This document shows positions 37,338 through 51,102 of a stretch of DNA of 64,000 nucleotides, piece after piece (position 1 is the first letter of the stretch; each line of letters opens with the position of its first letter). The notes under the pieces are model-generated. The model did no database searches. It saw nothing but the letters and a program-made list of their open reading frames with translations, and was not told where the DNA came from. The translations under genes were made by a program, and so were the position numbers. Source of the stretch: Paramacrobiotus metropolitanus (Eukaryota > Tardigrada > Eutardigrada > Parachela > Macrobiotidae); assembly GCF_019649055.1 (NCBI RefSeq), contig NW_026570222.1, positions 992,001-1,056,000 on the forward strand. Reading direction: 5' to 3'.

Positions 37338-40300
37338 TTATAATACACAACATCCTTTTTTCTTCTTGTGCGGTTTCTCGCTTTGTAACGCTGGCCGCTC
37401 CGCTAGTTGAAATTTCCTGCAAAAGTAGAATATATCATTAATAAAAGTCCAAAAATACTTCAACAAATTGATTGATTAGCTTCAGTATTAATTTTAAAAT
37501 GCGCGCATGACTTGTCTACATCTACGACTTGTCTATATTTAGAAATTGTTAAGTAATTACATACTAGAACTTATATGCTGCGACTGCTGCCTACGTGATA
37601 AACGGAACAGATTAAAGATGAAACCGCTGTGATGGTAGATGTTTCAGACTAACAACAAGAAAATTACAGAATGGTGACAGACAATCGCAGCATTAACATT
37701 ATAATTGTGAGTGCATATACCGTTAGTGACCGTTACGTACAAATACGTGTAATTCAAAGTCCACGAACTAAAGAAAATGCATAGCATCCTAACCGATTAA
37801 TTACTTATAAATCACCAAGCTTCCGCTATGCTAATTGTGGATGCTTGGGGTCTTAGGCTTAGGCGAAGGACAAGCTGCACGTTTTTATGCGAAAACAGTT
37901 TAGTTAATCTGATAGTGTAAATAATACTAAAACACAAATAATTTTATACCTGGCGCATTTTTATATCAAACAGTTTTTATACCTTATAAGCCGGACTAAA
38001 TCGTGGAAAGCCTTATCGACATTGATTTTTAATTTTGCACTGCATTCAACGTAAGGAACTCTGAGCTGACGCGCCACATCGGCAGCCTCCTCCGAACTGA
38101 CAACTCTTTGATGCTCCAGATCGGCTTTGTTGCCCACTAACAACATGGGAAACTCATCTCGATCTTTGGCCCGTAGAATCTGCTTGTGAAATCTGTATAT
38201 CTCATCGAAACTATAAAAGACGATGGAACATAAATGAAAATGACGCTGTCAATCAGTACAATGTAACGAGCGGCATTCTTAATGTAGATGCTGCCAGTAA
38301 TGCAGTCAATTGTAGCCTACTGACCTTGTGCGATCTGTTACGGAGAACACAAGCAGAAATCCTTCGCCACCTCGCATATACTGCTCCCGCATAGCGGAAA
38401 ATTCTTCCTGACCGGCAGTGTCCAGTACTGTCAATAAAAAGCTGAATCAACTGCATGGAACAAAACGTTCTAATGAGATTTCTACAACAAGTGCTTAGTT
38501 AACAGTAATGATATATTACTTGCCATAATAAATTATAAAAACTGGCTTTACCTTCCAGCTTTGCCACAACGTCGTCAATCACACATTGTCTGGAATAAAA
38601 AAATTTGTACACATTTCGGGAACGGGTACTTACACTGGTGTGCATAAAACAAATTGAGTACACCTGAATAGTGTTCATACTGTGCTCGGTTCATACTGAG
38701 ACGACACAGCAAACAAACTTCAGAAACAGAAATTAATAAGTCAGACATACTTGGAATAAAAGTCCTCTATCGTAGGATCATACGAATCCACAAAGTAGCT
38801 CTGGAAAAAAAAGGTTGATGTCCAGAGAAAAGGTTTTGATAGGTATTGATGCACTATTGATGCACAAGTACTCGTATCGAGTCGTATGTACGTACATGAA
38901 TGTTACTACTTCAGTTTATCTATATTAATATTGCAATTCCCTATTAATTTGCGCTGCTCTGGTGGCTAGCTAATAAACGTATAAACTGAAATGCAATAAG
39001 TCAATAATAGCCCAAAAAATGCGTAATGTACTCTGCACCTAACCTTTAGTCTAACAAATGCCTAAGTACGTCACCAAATGCGTAAATCCATATTAGAACA
39101 TAATTTACGATAGTAACTTCCATAGAAAGTTATGTTAATATTACTGTAGGGCCTACTTTTAGAAAAAAATAAACTACAATATCGGCTAATTGTAAACTTC
39201 CACAATAATTTTAAAAAAGCGATGCGCAGGGTACAAGCTGAAGAACTTGGTAAACGCAATTTGAAATTATTTTAAGTGTGTCAATTTACCAGAAGTTTAT
39301 ATTACTTTTGAGCATCTGTTATTCCGTGTAAACGTAAAACCACAAAAATGCGCTGCTGCACAACATTATTTGTGGCTGAGCATGAAGTTTATTCTATTCC
39401 GAAGTTGTCCGGTAGCCACTACCGTAGTTAGGTGGGCTTGCATTTCTCCCATGAGAAAAAACTGGGTCACTCGAAGGAAGTGTTTATGTTGCCGCAAATA
39501 GCGCTATAAAAATAAAGTACGCACAGTAAAGTTGCGCACATGTGCCAGCCATCAAATTTTCATAAAAATTTAAAATCCGGCGTTCGAAGATTTTTTTAAT
39601 TTAAATTAGTTCCATGAGCTTTTTGAACAAGATTTTCAAAAAGAGAAGAAGACACTGTTATATAACTACGCGAATAAGCGGCGCGAGATAATCCCAATAA
39701 TTGACGCATTCGCGAGGGGATTGTGTGTTGCGTAACCGGATATCCGCCGCAATTGCATTGAGATACTCTCCTGTATCAGTACTCCCGAAAGAACAGATTA
39801 AACGTCATCAGAACTTTCGGATGTCACTTAATCGCCTATCTAATCGAGTGGGAAGTAAAATACGCGCTATCGATTTTTCGTTTAGGACCTGATGAAAAAA
39901 ATCTCGGCAAATTTGTAAAGAATTTGTGATATAGGCGTAAGCATTTTCCCAAGGTTATAATTTCGTGAAATCGCTACTTAGCCTTATCAAAAACAAACAG
40001 AGAAGATGTGGTAAATGTCCAGGAAGCCGTATTGTTACGTCATTAAGGTGCAATAGTCAACATTAAGGAATAGCGCAAATTTCTGTCCAAGGCATTAATG
40101 AATTCGCGCACTAGTTAAAATTGTTATTGAACTTTTTATGCATCGCTGTAGCAGTTTACAAGAACTGCTGATAAATCTTCGCACGTACTTATTGCCTAAA
40201 GGCAGCAACACGTAAAATTTCAGCAATTATGGGTGTGAAACATGCGCGCGATGTATAACAATTCTTACGCGCTGTATAGCTTTAAACGGTCCATTGAAGA

Positions 40301-43300
40301 TTTCCGTTTGAGTTCAATCGCACGAAATCGGACATACAAGTATTCGGATTATCCTATTGGATCGACTGGACGCTTCGCTGGTTTCTGGTATATTTTTATA
40401 TTGATTTGTCCCGCTTAACTAACGAACCTTAGTCTGCATCGTTTTCGACCGTAATAATTAGCATAAACCTGGAATCATTAGCGAGTACACTTTCTTTACG
40501 GAGATTGCTCTGGAAAATGCAGTCTTGCAAGAACATATCGCCGTATTAATGTACAATATACGAGTACACAATGTAGGCAAGGCCGCAAGGTTACAAGTTT
40601 TCTGCTTTTAACATTAACAGCTGAAACACTATAACGTATTCTGTCCACACAATGCCCAGTGTTCACACAGACACTAAGAACTGCCTTGAGACACATAATT
40701 AAGACCTTCTAATAAGTAATAGCTTCGACTACTAATAACAATAAGTAACAAACTGATAGCACTTTCTTCTTATACTTAAACCTGCGCGCATAACATAACA
40801 CGTATTGTACTACGATTCGCGTTTCAAAAATACACACATGTCACATTTCTCCATCACCTAGATGCAGTGCACAAAAGATCAAAGCAAATGACATTGCACT
40901 TGTCCCATTTTCAAATCACAAAAATATAAAGAAAGCAACATGTTATTGTAAAAAATTCATCTCAAAGATCACTAAAATATGGATTTTCAAAAGTGCCACC
41001 AAACAAACAAAGAGGCTCCGCTTATAAAATTAACAGTTCATTCGTCCAAAGCGTTGATTGCAATTTGCAGACTGCAGTTTTCAAGGTTTAGTACCATAAG
41101 AGCGCAACTAATCAGTAGTAACATAACCAGTTTCTCCGGCAATGACCCGCAAACAAACGCTAAAAAATCAACAACCGATTACGATCATTACAGCACTAAA
41201 GGTGTTTGTACGAGATGCAAAAAACGTTCTTCACTGCCTCACAAAAAAAAAACACGGCACCGGTAAAGCGCTGCACTCTTTGTAACACTTGGCTTAGCGA
41301 TTTAGCGACAAATGATTCCCAGGCATTGCTTGCAAGTGTTAATCAGTTGCACGACCCTCAAGGAAACCTTGTCATCCCCGACAAAATTCTGTCACTCTAC
41401 AGGTCATTGCGTAAGAAAACATTGTTGATCACAGCAGGGCGCTGCTGTGCTGTCTGTAGTAAATTCTATCTTGCCTTCACATATCACAGCAGGTTTTTCA
41501 GATAAAAAATTAAATTCCTTGCGTTGTCCTTACGATTACGAGTATTTTCAGCAAGCAATAGTACAGCTTGCGAATCTGGATAGACATAGCTCTATAACGG
41601 TTTATCAAAATTTATGTCGCGTAGCAGATTATATTAGTTGCGAAATTTATTAAAGTAAGTTACTGGCATCACATAAATCGAATTAGTCTAGAAGTACCTT
41701 TTAGCACTGCATGAGCAGGGAGATTCGGCTTGAAAATTTAATTATTCGGAAGCTTTACGTGTCACCGGACAACAACTTTAGCGTGAAACATCTTGGGATA
41801 TATCGGGAATATAACATCTGACGTTCGATAAATCAAGCTGACTATATATATTATACAAATATTCAAGTTAAAATTAAAATTAGTATTTTTTCCGGTTATG
41901 TTCGCATTCTTGTAGACACGGGCGAAATAAAGTTTACGTTATTATTCATTTACGAACTCCTGTCACTTATTGTTTGCACTTATCAAATGCCGGTGACAAA
42001 ACTTGAACTCCAGTTCCTGTAGTCAGAACACGTATGGTCGAATGTGCGTTCCACGGTATTTACGGGATATTAAACGTTTGGTACTGACTGCTACCAGGAC
42101 ATACAAGTCACAAGTAATATTATACATACCGTAAAATGTTGTTGTACCATAAAATACAACTTGGATTTGTTTGATTCCATCATTGCAATTAACATTAACC
42201 ACGTATTTATGTTTTTACAATTTCTACATTCAAAGCATTTAGACAGCATTAACCTAAAGCGTTATCAGTCAGTTTTTACTTTGCTGTTGCTAATAGGTAT
42301 TGCGGCTTAGCTTTTGCGTACATGAACCAAATTAGCACTATTCCTAATTATAAACAGCCTATACTCGTGGTTGAATTCAAAAATCTTTGGACTGCCTTTC
42401 AAAGTGAATATTCTACGTATCGAATATTATATATATTATCCGTAGAGCGCAAACTACTTTTTACCCTACGTACGGTATTAGAATGTTTAATTTATTTTGT
42501 AGAACGTGCTGTACATTATACGGAAATTACTACGCATGTATTGTCCTTTACGTAGTACTCGTACTGAGAAGGTACTCAATCTACAGCAAACAATAATGCT
42601 TCTTGTAGAGTATGCGGGACATGCATAACGACACTCCCTGGGGATAGTCATACAGCGTCATACCTGAATAAACTGGATTGTGAGAGCGCTCCTGTAAACA
42701 AAATAAACAATCATATCTACCTCGAGTAGATATTAACATCGGCGTAATTCATATAATGAATTTCAACTTGTAGTGTAAATTTGCTTACTTTCCGACTCCT
42801 CCGCTTCCGACGACAACTATCTTGTACGTCTGCAAAATATAAATGATTAGGTAGCCTGTGGTCTAGAGTAGTTAAAACTAATTTATTTAATAAAAAGACG
42901 AGACTATGTATTTTTCAATATTTCGTGGTAGATAAATGCAACCCTGATACTGTTTTCGAAGCACAAACTACACAATTTTTATACCGGCTCATTTGTTAGC
43001 AGTTTGTCCATACAAATCAGATTTGCTATTAGTCTACCTCTCCCGATGTACAATAGTAGCAGTTCATTCAATACCGAACAAATGCGCGCGGAATTTTTTT
43101 CTACATCATCATACCGAACTGTTGTTGACTGAAGTAACGTAAACAGAAATATCTCTATTATTTGCCGGTATAAAGTAGTATACACTCGAAAATAGTTTGC
43201 TTTTCTAAAATATCATTGAAATTATCTTGCAGGCATGTCTGTAAACAACGGTTATTTTGTACACAGCGCAAGGATACTAGTACCTATAAGATGCAGAAGA

Positions 43301-43481
43301 AGATATCTTAATCGATTTATTGCATAACGTCCGGTGTGTATATAGCATACTACTACTTATACTGCATGTGTTTACACGTCTCCTAATAGTTCCCTAATGG
43401 AATTGGTATCGATTGTTCAGCTCAACAAAGGTTAAACAGACCAACCTGTCCTTGACTGGAAAAATGCCGCCCGTCGTTCAT
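37338..43481 (-). CDS. R-Ras/TC21-like small GTPase
   Basis: Eight exons in transcription order (43446-43481, 42789-42829, 42664-42691, 38751-38800, 38552-38589, 38325-38427, 37983-38210, 37338-37416) give 200 residues. All Ras motifs are present: P-loop [11 protein letters not shown], switch [31 protein letters not shown], and SAK in [10 protein letters not shown]. The tail [10 protein letters not shown] is a polybasic stretch plus a CAAX box ending in Leu, which predicts geranylgeranylation, with the preceding Cys as a possible palmitoylation site. The sequence resembles human RRAS2/TC21 most closely. R-Ras proteins act at the plasma membrane in integrin and PI3K signalling. Exon 1 ([12 protein letters not shown]) is inferred from phase and an ATG; its donor GTTGGT is weak, so the first 12 residues are less certain. 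The intron 38801-42663 is 3.9 kb, far longer than the others. Confidence 0.93.
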
Positions 43482-46443
43482 GTCGGCTTCCAAGCAGTCA
43501 GCGCTTATACAACAGCAACTCCAAAACGATAAAATCGCACTTAAATCACCAGTTTATCAAAATCATATGCTTTATTTCTTATGATTAGAAAAAAACATTG
43601 GAAAGCAGCGATGCTACTTTGGATGCGGCATAGTCAGAGAAGAAGTAAGCATCCCGTTTCCAGCATGTATGCCGAAAGTGGCAAATGGCGGGTTGACCGA
43701 TAAAATCTATGATAAGAATATCCGCAGATGCCAGATGGTTATCCTTTTCGATAAACGTGGTAATACCGGTTTGTTCATGGACACAAATGCGGTAATTTAA
43801 ATTCCGCGATACTGCACTGTTGATGATTTACCTCACTACACGCAGTACAAATCACGACGACGGTAACACACGTGTGTGAATTGCCACAGGCATTTGTTAT
43901 GCGTGGAACATAGCCATAAAACAGAGGAGGGAACCGTTTTTCGCAGTACCGATTATGTCCCGTTCCAGTTGGATAGCTGGCTTCGGTGTCGGGATAATTT
44001 TATAACTTTCCTCTATAGAGCAGTAATACGGCTCACTCTGGCGGTCGTTTAAAGAATCCGCTTCAATGCTGTGAAATGTTAGCTAAACTGGAACGCTGTT
44101 AAAGGCTCGGCTGGCAATAAAAATACCGGATTATACAACGGCTATATATCGCGGTGGAAGCTGCGGCTTTGATCCGCGGCAGACATTAGGATCTGGATGC
44201 AATGTTAAGGAAAAAGAGCGAAACTACTGTAGGAAAACACTGATGTATGTGGTTGCGGTGAAAACCAGTCTGCGAAGTGCGGGGCTAAGGAGGAGTTTAT
44301 TTGAAAAACATATATCCACAAGCATCAACACAGATATATGCGCAATGTGCGGAAGGCAATTTCATGTGACTGTTGGTTAGCACTTTAAACCTTACGTTAC
44401 ACACTTTGTATACTGTACTCGTATGCGTCTTTGCCATTGGGAAACGGCCTCCGTCGGAGAGAAAACATCAGTGCGCGCGCTGTGCCGCGATACCGGTTTT
44501 ACCAATTGCAATATGATTTGTGCTGCACTGGCGATTGGGAGCATTTTGCAATCCAGCGTAACCGCAAACTATGTATTTTGTTTGCATATAAGGACGACTC
44601 CTCCTTCGGTAAACTTGTACTAGCTGCGAATATTTTTAAGAGCGACACGAATAAGCCGCTGAGGAAACGAATTGGAAAAGAATACCTATCTTATCTTGTA
44701 TGCGCGATAAAATGCCATTTTGAAAAGTGGTTCAGCTACTCGCGATTGGTAACCTCGGTATGTCCTCGATTGTACGGAAACGATAACGGCGTAGTGGTTA
44801 CATGAAATTATAATATATGTGCAGAATGGCAGTGACATGAATGGCGCCTTGTGTAACTGTAACAATTACTTAAAGTTTACTTTTATCATGATCAGACCGT
44901 GCACCTAGATCCCGGCGTCATTATATCAGCGCAGCAAGACTAACGGCAGGATGCTAATTGGCGTTCTGTTCAAAATGTTCGTTTAAGAAACAGTCGAAAA
45001 TAGGGTTTTGCCATCGCAAAAACTGTCATGTTAACGTGCCACAATAACTGAACTTATGTATTATCTCCTGGCTGACTGAATTAACAACAAGAACAAAAAA
45101 TATATCTGAACATCAATTTCTAAATTTCATGAATAAATTGTATTACGGTACTTACTAGAACAGTTACAGATGTATATCTCGAAAATGAAGTAAATCAATT
45201 TGTAGTACAAATACACTAATTTTAGTTCACGTTCCTGGGAAGCCGGTCCCGAGTAAAGCAGCTTATAGGAAAACCGTTAGTTTAACTTTAACGTGTAACT
45301 ATCGCTACTCGTAAGTGAACGGATGTGTGTCAATTTTAGCCGTTAGGATTTATCTAACGTTTTTTTTGTAAGTTGTTTTACTCGGGGGTTTAACTGTAGT
45401 TTTTTTAGGATGGTAAATTCATCTTCATTACCACGATTCTCAAATGCAAGCCAGGGAATGGTAGGTACGGTCTGCACCGATTCTTACCGGAAGTTGATTA
45501 ACAATGCATGGATGATAACGGTTCGGATGCAACAATCTACAACTACCTAATTGTCAAAGTAAGTAGAAAGTACTTTCTTGCCACAGACATGCAGTTTAAT
45601 ACTGTTTGGTTTTGTTTTATTAAATTTTGGTAAAACGTAATATATATTAATCAAGAACAACACGATTTTTACAACATGAAAACTTCTTAAAACTTTTCTG
45701 CTCCTTCCATTGATTGGTTTCTGCATTTTCGTGTTTTTAACCATCTACATCTTACACTTCTCGTATGCGCTGAAACATGTTGCAAAATTAAGCTGCCAAT
45801 AATTTGCAACTGCAATTTAAATCCGTTTCGCGAAAGTATTCAAAAATGCTCACTTTTTGAGAAAATTAGAAACAGTGTGCTACAGACTTTGTGGAGTAAC
45901 TGTAATGAGCAACACAAGCTCCATAATAAAACGGCTGTCGCCATTTGCCGCTGGTTTCAAAACAGTGTTCCACACAATCATTTTGGACGATTCAAAGGAA
46001 TCTCGATATATCAGGAATCAAGATAACCCATCTGTACCGGCAGCGGGCCTAATGCTGGAATCAGATCCTTACAACACAAGCTAACCAGCTTTAGTAGCAG
46101 CACGGTACCGTGGCAATATTACGCAATGCGAATTCTTCCTGGTCAACATAGACTCGTAAATATGAGTACCAGTAACTGATAAAAAAACAGTGGGCGGTGG
46201 CACCGACAAGATAGTCCACCATTAAATCTCACTCAGTGGATTTATTCCTTCACTGTTCTAATCAAGCATGTGTCATGTGCACCTTTATAGGCGCTAACAG
46301 GACTAATCCACATCTGCTACCTTAGGCTTCAGGGAGACATTAATCCGTAATTATTAACATCATCATTAAAAGCACTGTTATTTCATCAACCGTTTAGCGT
46401 TTTAGAGCTGTAGGTACTCCACAATTCCACCACATCCTGAAAA
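43482..46443. other. Intergenic stretch, no gene supported
   Basis: About 3 kb between the R-Ras-like gene and MRPS35. A frame of 124 codons at 44431-44805 has no recognisable family and no splice partners, so I do not call it. A minus-strand AATAAA at 46241-46246, about 200 bases past the MRPS35 stop, is a candidate poly(A) signal for that gene. Confidence 0.45.
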
Positions 46444-48525
46444 TTAATTAAGACCTGCAAGTTTCAGCACGGCCGTTTTATATTGCCGAAGAGAGTCGAA
46501 GTTTTCTTCTCCATTATTCACGGTGGTCACTGCCTGCTCGTATTCTCTGAGGTGCTCGTGGCTCCTACTAAATGCGGCATTTCCAGGGGGAACATCATCG
46601 GTCTGGGCGGATTTCGGAGAGGCTCCTGGTTGAACAGCGCTGACTGCCTGCTAAAAATTGAAAACATTTGAAACACCATCCACGGAAATACGAAATTTTT
46701 CTTACCATTCTGGCGAGCAATGTCTTCGCGCTTTCTTCCGAAGGGCTGCCTTCCCAGTAATACCGATCTCTGTCAGCAACAGTCATTTCTTTTTCCCATG
46801 GTTCCGTTTTCTGCAATTACAGAATTATTATTGTTATTATTATTATTGTTCGTTATTATTGTTCTTCGCAATTAGTTTTATGCATCGACAAAGCCGACAA
46901 CCATACCGGCCTTTCGGATACGGTAATATTTCTAATACAGGTAAGCAGATTCTTGATCGCTCAGGCTAATGGTAAGGTATACACATATTTCGATGATATA
47001 CCGGTAGGTATAGTCCTCATGCAATACCAATCTTTCAGAGATCTAAGAATTAATTGTAAATCCTTGAGCGTAAGTCGAGCCTATCATGCGTTTGCTGAAC
47101 ACCGAAGTATCAAACTAACTAAATGAAAGCGGATTTTTTGTGCTTCAGCCTTCAACTTACCCAGGATTCGAAATAAAGTGCGGTTAGAAGGTACTTTGCA
47201 TAATCGTAATTCTGTTGGCGTGTAGGACATCTGTAACGCCAAAATCTTTATTCCAAAAGCACCCAAAAAATAAATTCGTGCGAAAACATACCTGTCCGTA
47301 ACAATAGTAATATAATCCGATTTCGGATCGTAGCGGTCCCCTAAAAGGCGCAGAAACTTGTCCCGTGCGTGAAAATCAAACTTCAGTTCCGATAACTTAA
47401 CCTGAAAAGAAGGCAGAACTCATGGAGTGTTTATCCTGCAAGCGCAGGCTACCGCACGGCTACCGGAGCTACCAGCGGATCATGAAATTAATAAAAAAGC
47501 ATCTAACCCTGAGAGAAACTATTCGAGTTCGTGTATTACGGATAGATGGCCCCGAGTGACAATACGTGGCAGTAATCACTTCGACCGGGAAATGCAGGTT
47601 GCAATCCTCCTCGGTCTGAAGTTCTTTTGGCCAAGGAGTGCAAAATTCTGCAGTCAAAAAAATTAATCATAACACTGATGATAGCATTTAATCATAACAG
47701 AAAAAAAAACACTAAAAGGCAGCATAAACGAGCGCAAAGGGATTGATCTTACTTTTCAAAGCAGCACAATGCTTCGCAATGGCTAAAGGAGTTAAATGGA
47801 AAAAATTGGGGATTTTCATAAGTTCGGTGTTTCCGAATTTGTCCAAGGGAGTCTTGCTTGTGCCCGTGCTGGTTCGAATGGGAAGCGGAACAGTGGCTGG
47901 TTTGAAAGTGGCAGCAGCCGGCCACACATTTGTCCAGTCTTGATCCACGTGCATCCTCTGGGATCGTGGAGGCATCAACTAGTACGACAAAAAGGAAAAT
48001 AAATTCAAAGGAAAATTAGCAGAACAATAACTGAGATATAAAAAATTACGGTTAAGCAGAAAGTGTAAATTCTTTTTGGATGTATCATGCACAGCAATCT
48101 ACTGGCAATGGCAGAAGTGGTTGTAACATGCAGCGTTACTTGCGCAGTCCCTAACCGGCGTAAATCATTCAACATATTTCAAGTTTCCTTATGCACGCAA
48201 TATTTTGCTCACATCTTGGGACCGGAATCTACGATCTTCTTCCCGTTTGCGCTCTTTTCTGGCAGGACTCAGCGAGAGCTGGCGGAATTCTCTGGACTCC
48301 CGCACAAGATCTGCCAACGGAAGAAAAATTCATTTTAATTCGGCTGCTCTTATAAGAACATGAAATTCAGAGTCGGATAATCAGCGAAAGACAGCACGAA
48401 ATGCTAAGCTAATACCATCACTCACCATCGTGTTTGTCCACGGTAACGGAGCTCGCGCTGGTAGCCATTCCATGTCGCAAGGCTGGGTACCTTACAAGCG
48501 CTGCCTTCTGAGGCAAGCCAAACAT
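46444..48525 (-). CDS. MRPS35: Mitochondrial small-subunit ribosomal protein mS35
   Basis: Eight exons in transcription order (48426-48525, 48213-48310, 47753-47978, 47508-47647, 47292-47401, 47161-47230, 46706-46810, 46444-46647) give 350 residues; the human protein has 323. The conserved core includes [59 protein letters not shown], and later [20 protein letters not shown] and EPWEKEM, all matching mS35 in order. The first 35 residues ([20 protein letters not shown] and on) are basic and hydroxylated with no acidic residues before D31, which suits a mitochondrial import signal. The ATG lies directly behind a possible splice acceptor, so a non-coding first exon is possible. mS35 is a structural component of the mitochondrial 28S subunit. 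Confidence 0.94.
46824..46860. repeat. ATT trinucleotide microsatellite in an MRPS35 intron
   Basis: Imperfect TTA/TTG triplets repeat directly across about 37 bases within the intron after the sixth MRPS35 exon. Confidence 0.7.
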
Positions 48526-48932
48526 CTGCAGGGAAAAATGACTAAAACTGACTGAGCGGGAATAAACCTTCCATAATAACAACATTCACATCTGTCAGCT
48601 GCAGTCGCTGCACAAACTGAAACGTTAACTCCGTACTGTGAAACTCGGAACTATTCATCTGTCTTCAAATAATCTTAATTTATCGCATACCGTAGTTCCA
48701 TATTTAGTTTACCTTTAAAGATGCGGCTGGCGAAGAATCTTTCGACGTCTTTGGCGATCAAACTGCCGGGGATGGCACAATCAACGATGAACCTCATAAG
48801 CGCAGAAATGACATAAGGCATTCAAATAAGTATGCATCGCTTTTTGACTATGACTACTGATGAGGATACCCCGTTCGCGTCCGTAATAATTAATATTGGT
48901 TAATAACTTAATGGTTATTGGTTGCCGACGAC

Positions 48933-49073
48933 CAGGGGCGGCTGGAGCTTCCCGGTTTGGGGTGGGCCAGCACTATTGGCTTTGGGGTGGGCCAGGCCCA
49001 TAGACCACTATGTTAAAAAAATTTTTTTGGAGGGGGCCATGGCCCCCTGGCCGAGGGGTTCCAGCCGCCTATG
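48933..49073. mobile_element. hAT-like MITE with 8-bp TSD
   Basis: The element is 141 bases long. It begins CAGGGGCGGCTGGA and ends TCCAGCCGCCTATG, so the termini are inverted repeats (CAGGGGCGGCTGGA against CATAGGCGGCTGGA, 12 of 14 identical). The 8-base repeat CCGACGAC flanks it exactly (48925-48932 and 49074-49081). Ends of CAGGGGCGG type and an 8-base duplication are characteristic of hAT-superfamily elements. The interior is G-rich and non-coding. It sits in the region shared by the divergent MRPS35 and MYPT genes. Confidence 0.88.
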
Positions 49074-49081
49074 CCGACGAC

Positions 49082-51102
49082 GATCGAGAATCCGAAAATA
49101 CAAGGAAAAGGCACTTACCTTTCAGATGCGGAGTGTCACAGGATGGATGCGACTCACATGTACGTCAAAAAAACTTGATCTTATTACTTTATTACGAGTG
49201 CAAATTTACTGATAAAATAAATCTATGCTTACAAAAGTTACAACAATTGGCAACACAACAACACTCCGACTCGTACAAACAGCCCTTACAAACCCATAAT
49301 ATTACTTTTTGCAGTCGGAATATCACGTTTAGGAATGCGCCACCCCTTGGCTGTCGCGTATGTGGAATGGCGCTTCCGGAAAATCTTTTTGTATTATCCG
49401 CGTATAATTATTTTGAACTTTATTATTTTTCGACTGAATTTACTGTTTCAGTAACAGTTCAATACTAACCACTTCTGTTTCACTTTTCCTTGTGCATCAA
49501 GATCTCCAGTGCTGCAAACGGAAAGGGTAAACGATTTACGATTACTCTTTCGACCACTAACCGTAAGTACGAGTATTGACTCTGAATTCTGATCATCGCC
49601 GTCCGCTGAGAATTGTTTATAATTACAGTACTACTTTGTAGTTTCGTCAACCGGCATTTGTGCGAGGTACGCAATGTGATCTAATGTAAGAGTATGTCGA
49701 GTAGGAACCTGCGGAGCTCTTTTTACACAACACCAGTTTTAAGGCAATTTCGTTTAGAATTCAGTTGATAATATCTTATTAATCAAAATTAATGGGATAA
49801 ATCGCAAGTAAAGAAGACACTGCGAATTTTTTATTTGTTTTATCTATCGCGCCATATATATTATCGCTGATGACTTACAACGGTATTTAAAGAGGACCGT
49901 AAAAAATCGTAGGCGAAGATTTATAAAAAAAATAATTACTACATACATACATTCCTACTGTACTTTCAAAGCATATGATCGAGTATTCTCATTATCAGTG
50001 TCACATTAATAAACATAACGGAAAACGTAACAAAAATGACGAGAAACCATATTACCCTCCAGCATTAGGCAAGTGAGAATCATAATCATAAAATTAGCGA
50101 AAGACTTTCCCTAAACAGAAACTTTCAAACCAAATTTTGTCCAGGTTCTAAAGCCACCATGCACGTTTTTGTAACTGATAAGTAATGCTACGCTTGACCT
50201 TTGAAATCACTTCAAATCAGAGAGAAAGTTTTAACCCATGAGCTGGAATTTGCAGAATGATACTTCAATCTATGAACCAGTATAACTGTTTTTGTTAAGC
50301 AATAAATAACAAAAATTGTCGGGGCAGAACTCGTAAAATACATTTGGCAAACATAACAGGATTTGGAGTGGTCTTCGACGCCAGAGATCTTCCGCCGTAA
50401 ATGTGCTGCAGCTAACTTGCAACCTGCATCGCCAACTTTTAAACTTTAAAACGTTATCCGATGCGCATGCAGCTCACGCAGGCGCGTACGTGTAAGTACA
50501 CTACGAACACTTCGGCTTGGATAGATGTGCTAGATTTGCTCTCGCATACGCCGATATTATTTTGCCATGCTCACAAGTGATCTTCTAGATTTCTTATGAG
50601 GTGATAGCAGGATGAGTTTGGGGAAAGATTAAAATAGTCAGTTCCGGCCCAGCTGGCCAAGACCGTCGAGTGGCTCAAATAGTCAAATGTACGAAATTTA
50701 CGAATCAGGGTGTGCATAAAAACATAAGCTTATCGGAAACAGACGGATGCCGTAACATCCAAGTACAGACAGGGATGACTCATCCGGTAAACTGCAAAGC
50801 GCCCAGTGTACTTAGTACTTACTCGACACGCAGTCGAAGGCTTGCCTCGCTGTCTCAAGTATACGCTATACACAGCGAATTGTGACGACATGATTAATAG
50901 TCGTACATTTTTTCCATCCATATCATTTTTTGTGCACCCAAGCAGAGGGGAAAAGAAACTTCGACCCCTTATGAATCGCGACTGCTCTGGAGAAACCTGC
51001 GTGATAACAGGTCGGTAATTCTCTGATGAAGCATTCCTGGTGGGATCAGTTTGACTGGTGGCTACTGCTGCTGCTGTGAAGGCAGACACGCGTCGTCCCC
51101 AA
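49082..51102. other. Upstream region of the MYPT gene
   Basis: Two kilobases without a supported gene, separating divergent MRPS35 and MYPT. The frame of the first MYPT exon is open for some 45 bases upstream of its ATG but without another ATG; a 5' leader or an upstream non-coding exon is likely near 51000. Confidence 0.45.

Noticed and set aside
44431-44805. A 124-codon open frame between the R-Ras-like gene and MRPS35
   Set aside because: No family resemblance, no fitting splice partners, and an overlapping frame of similar length; it looks like chance.
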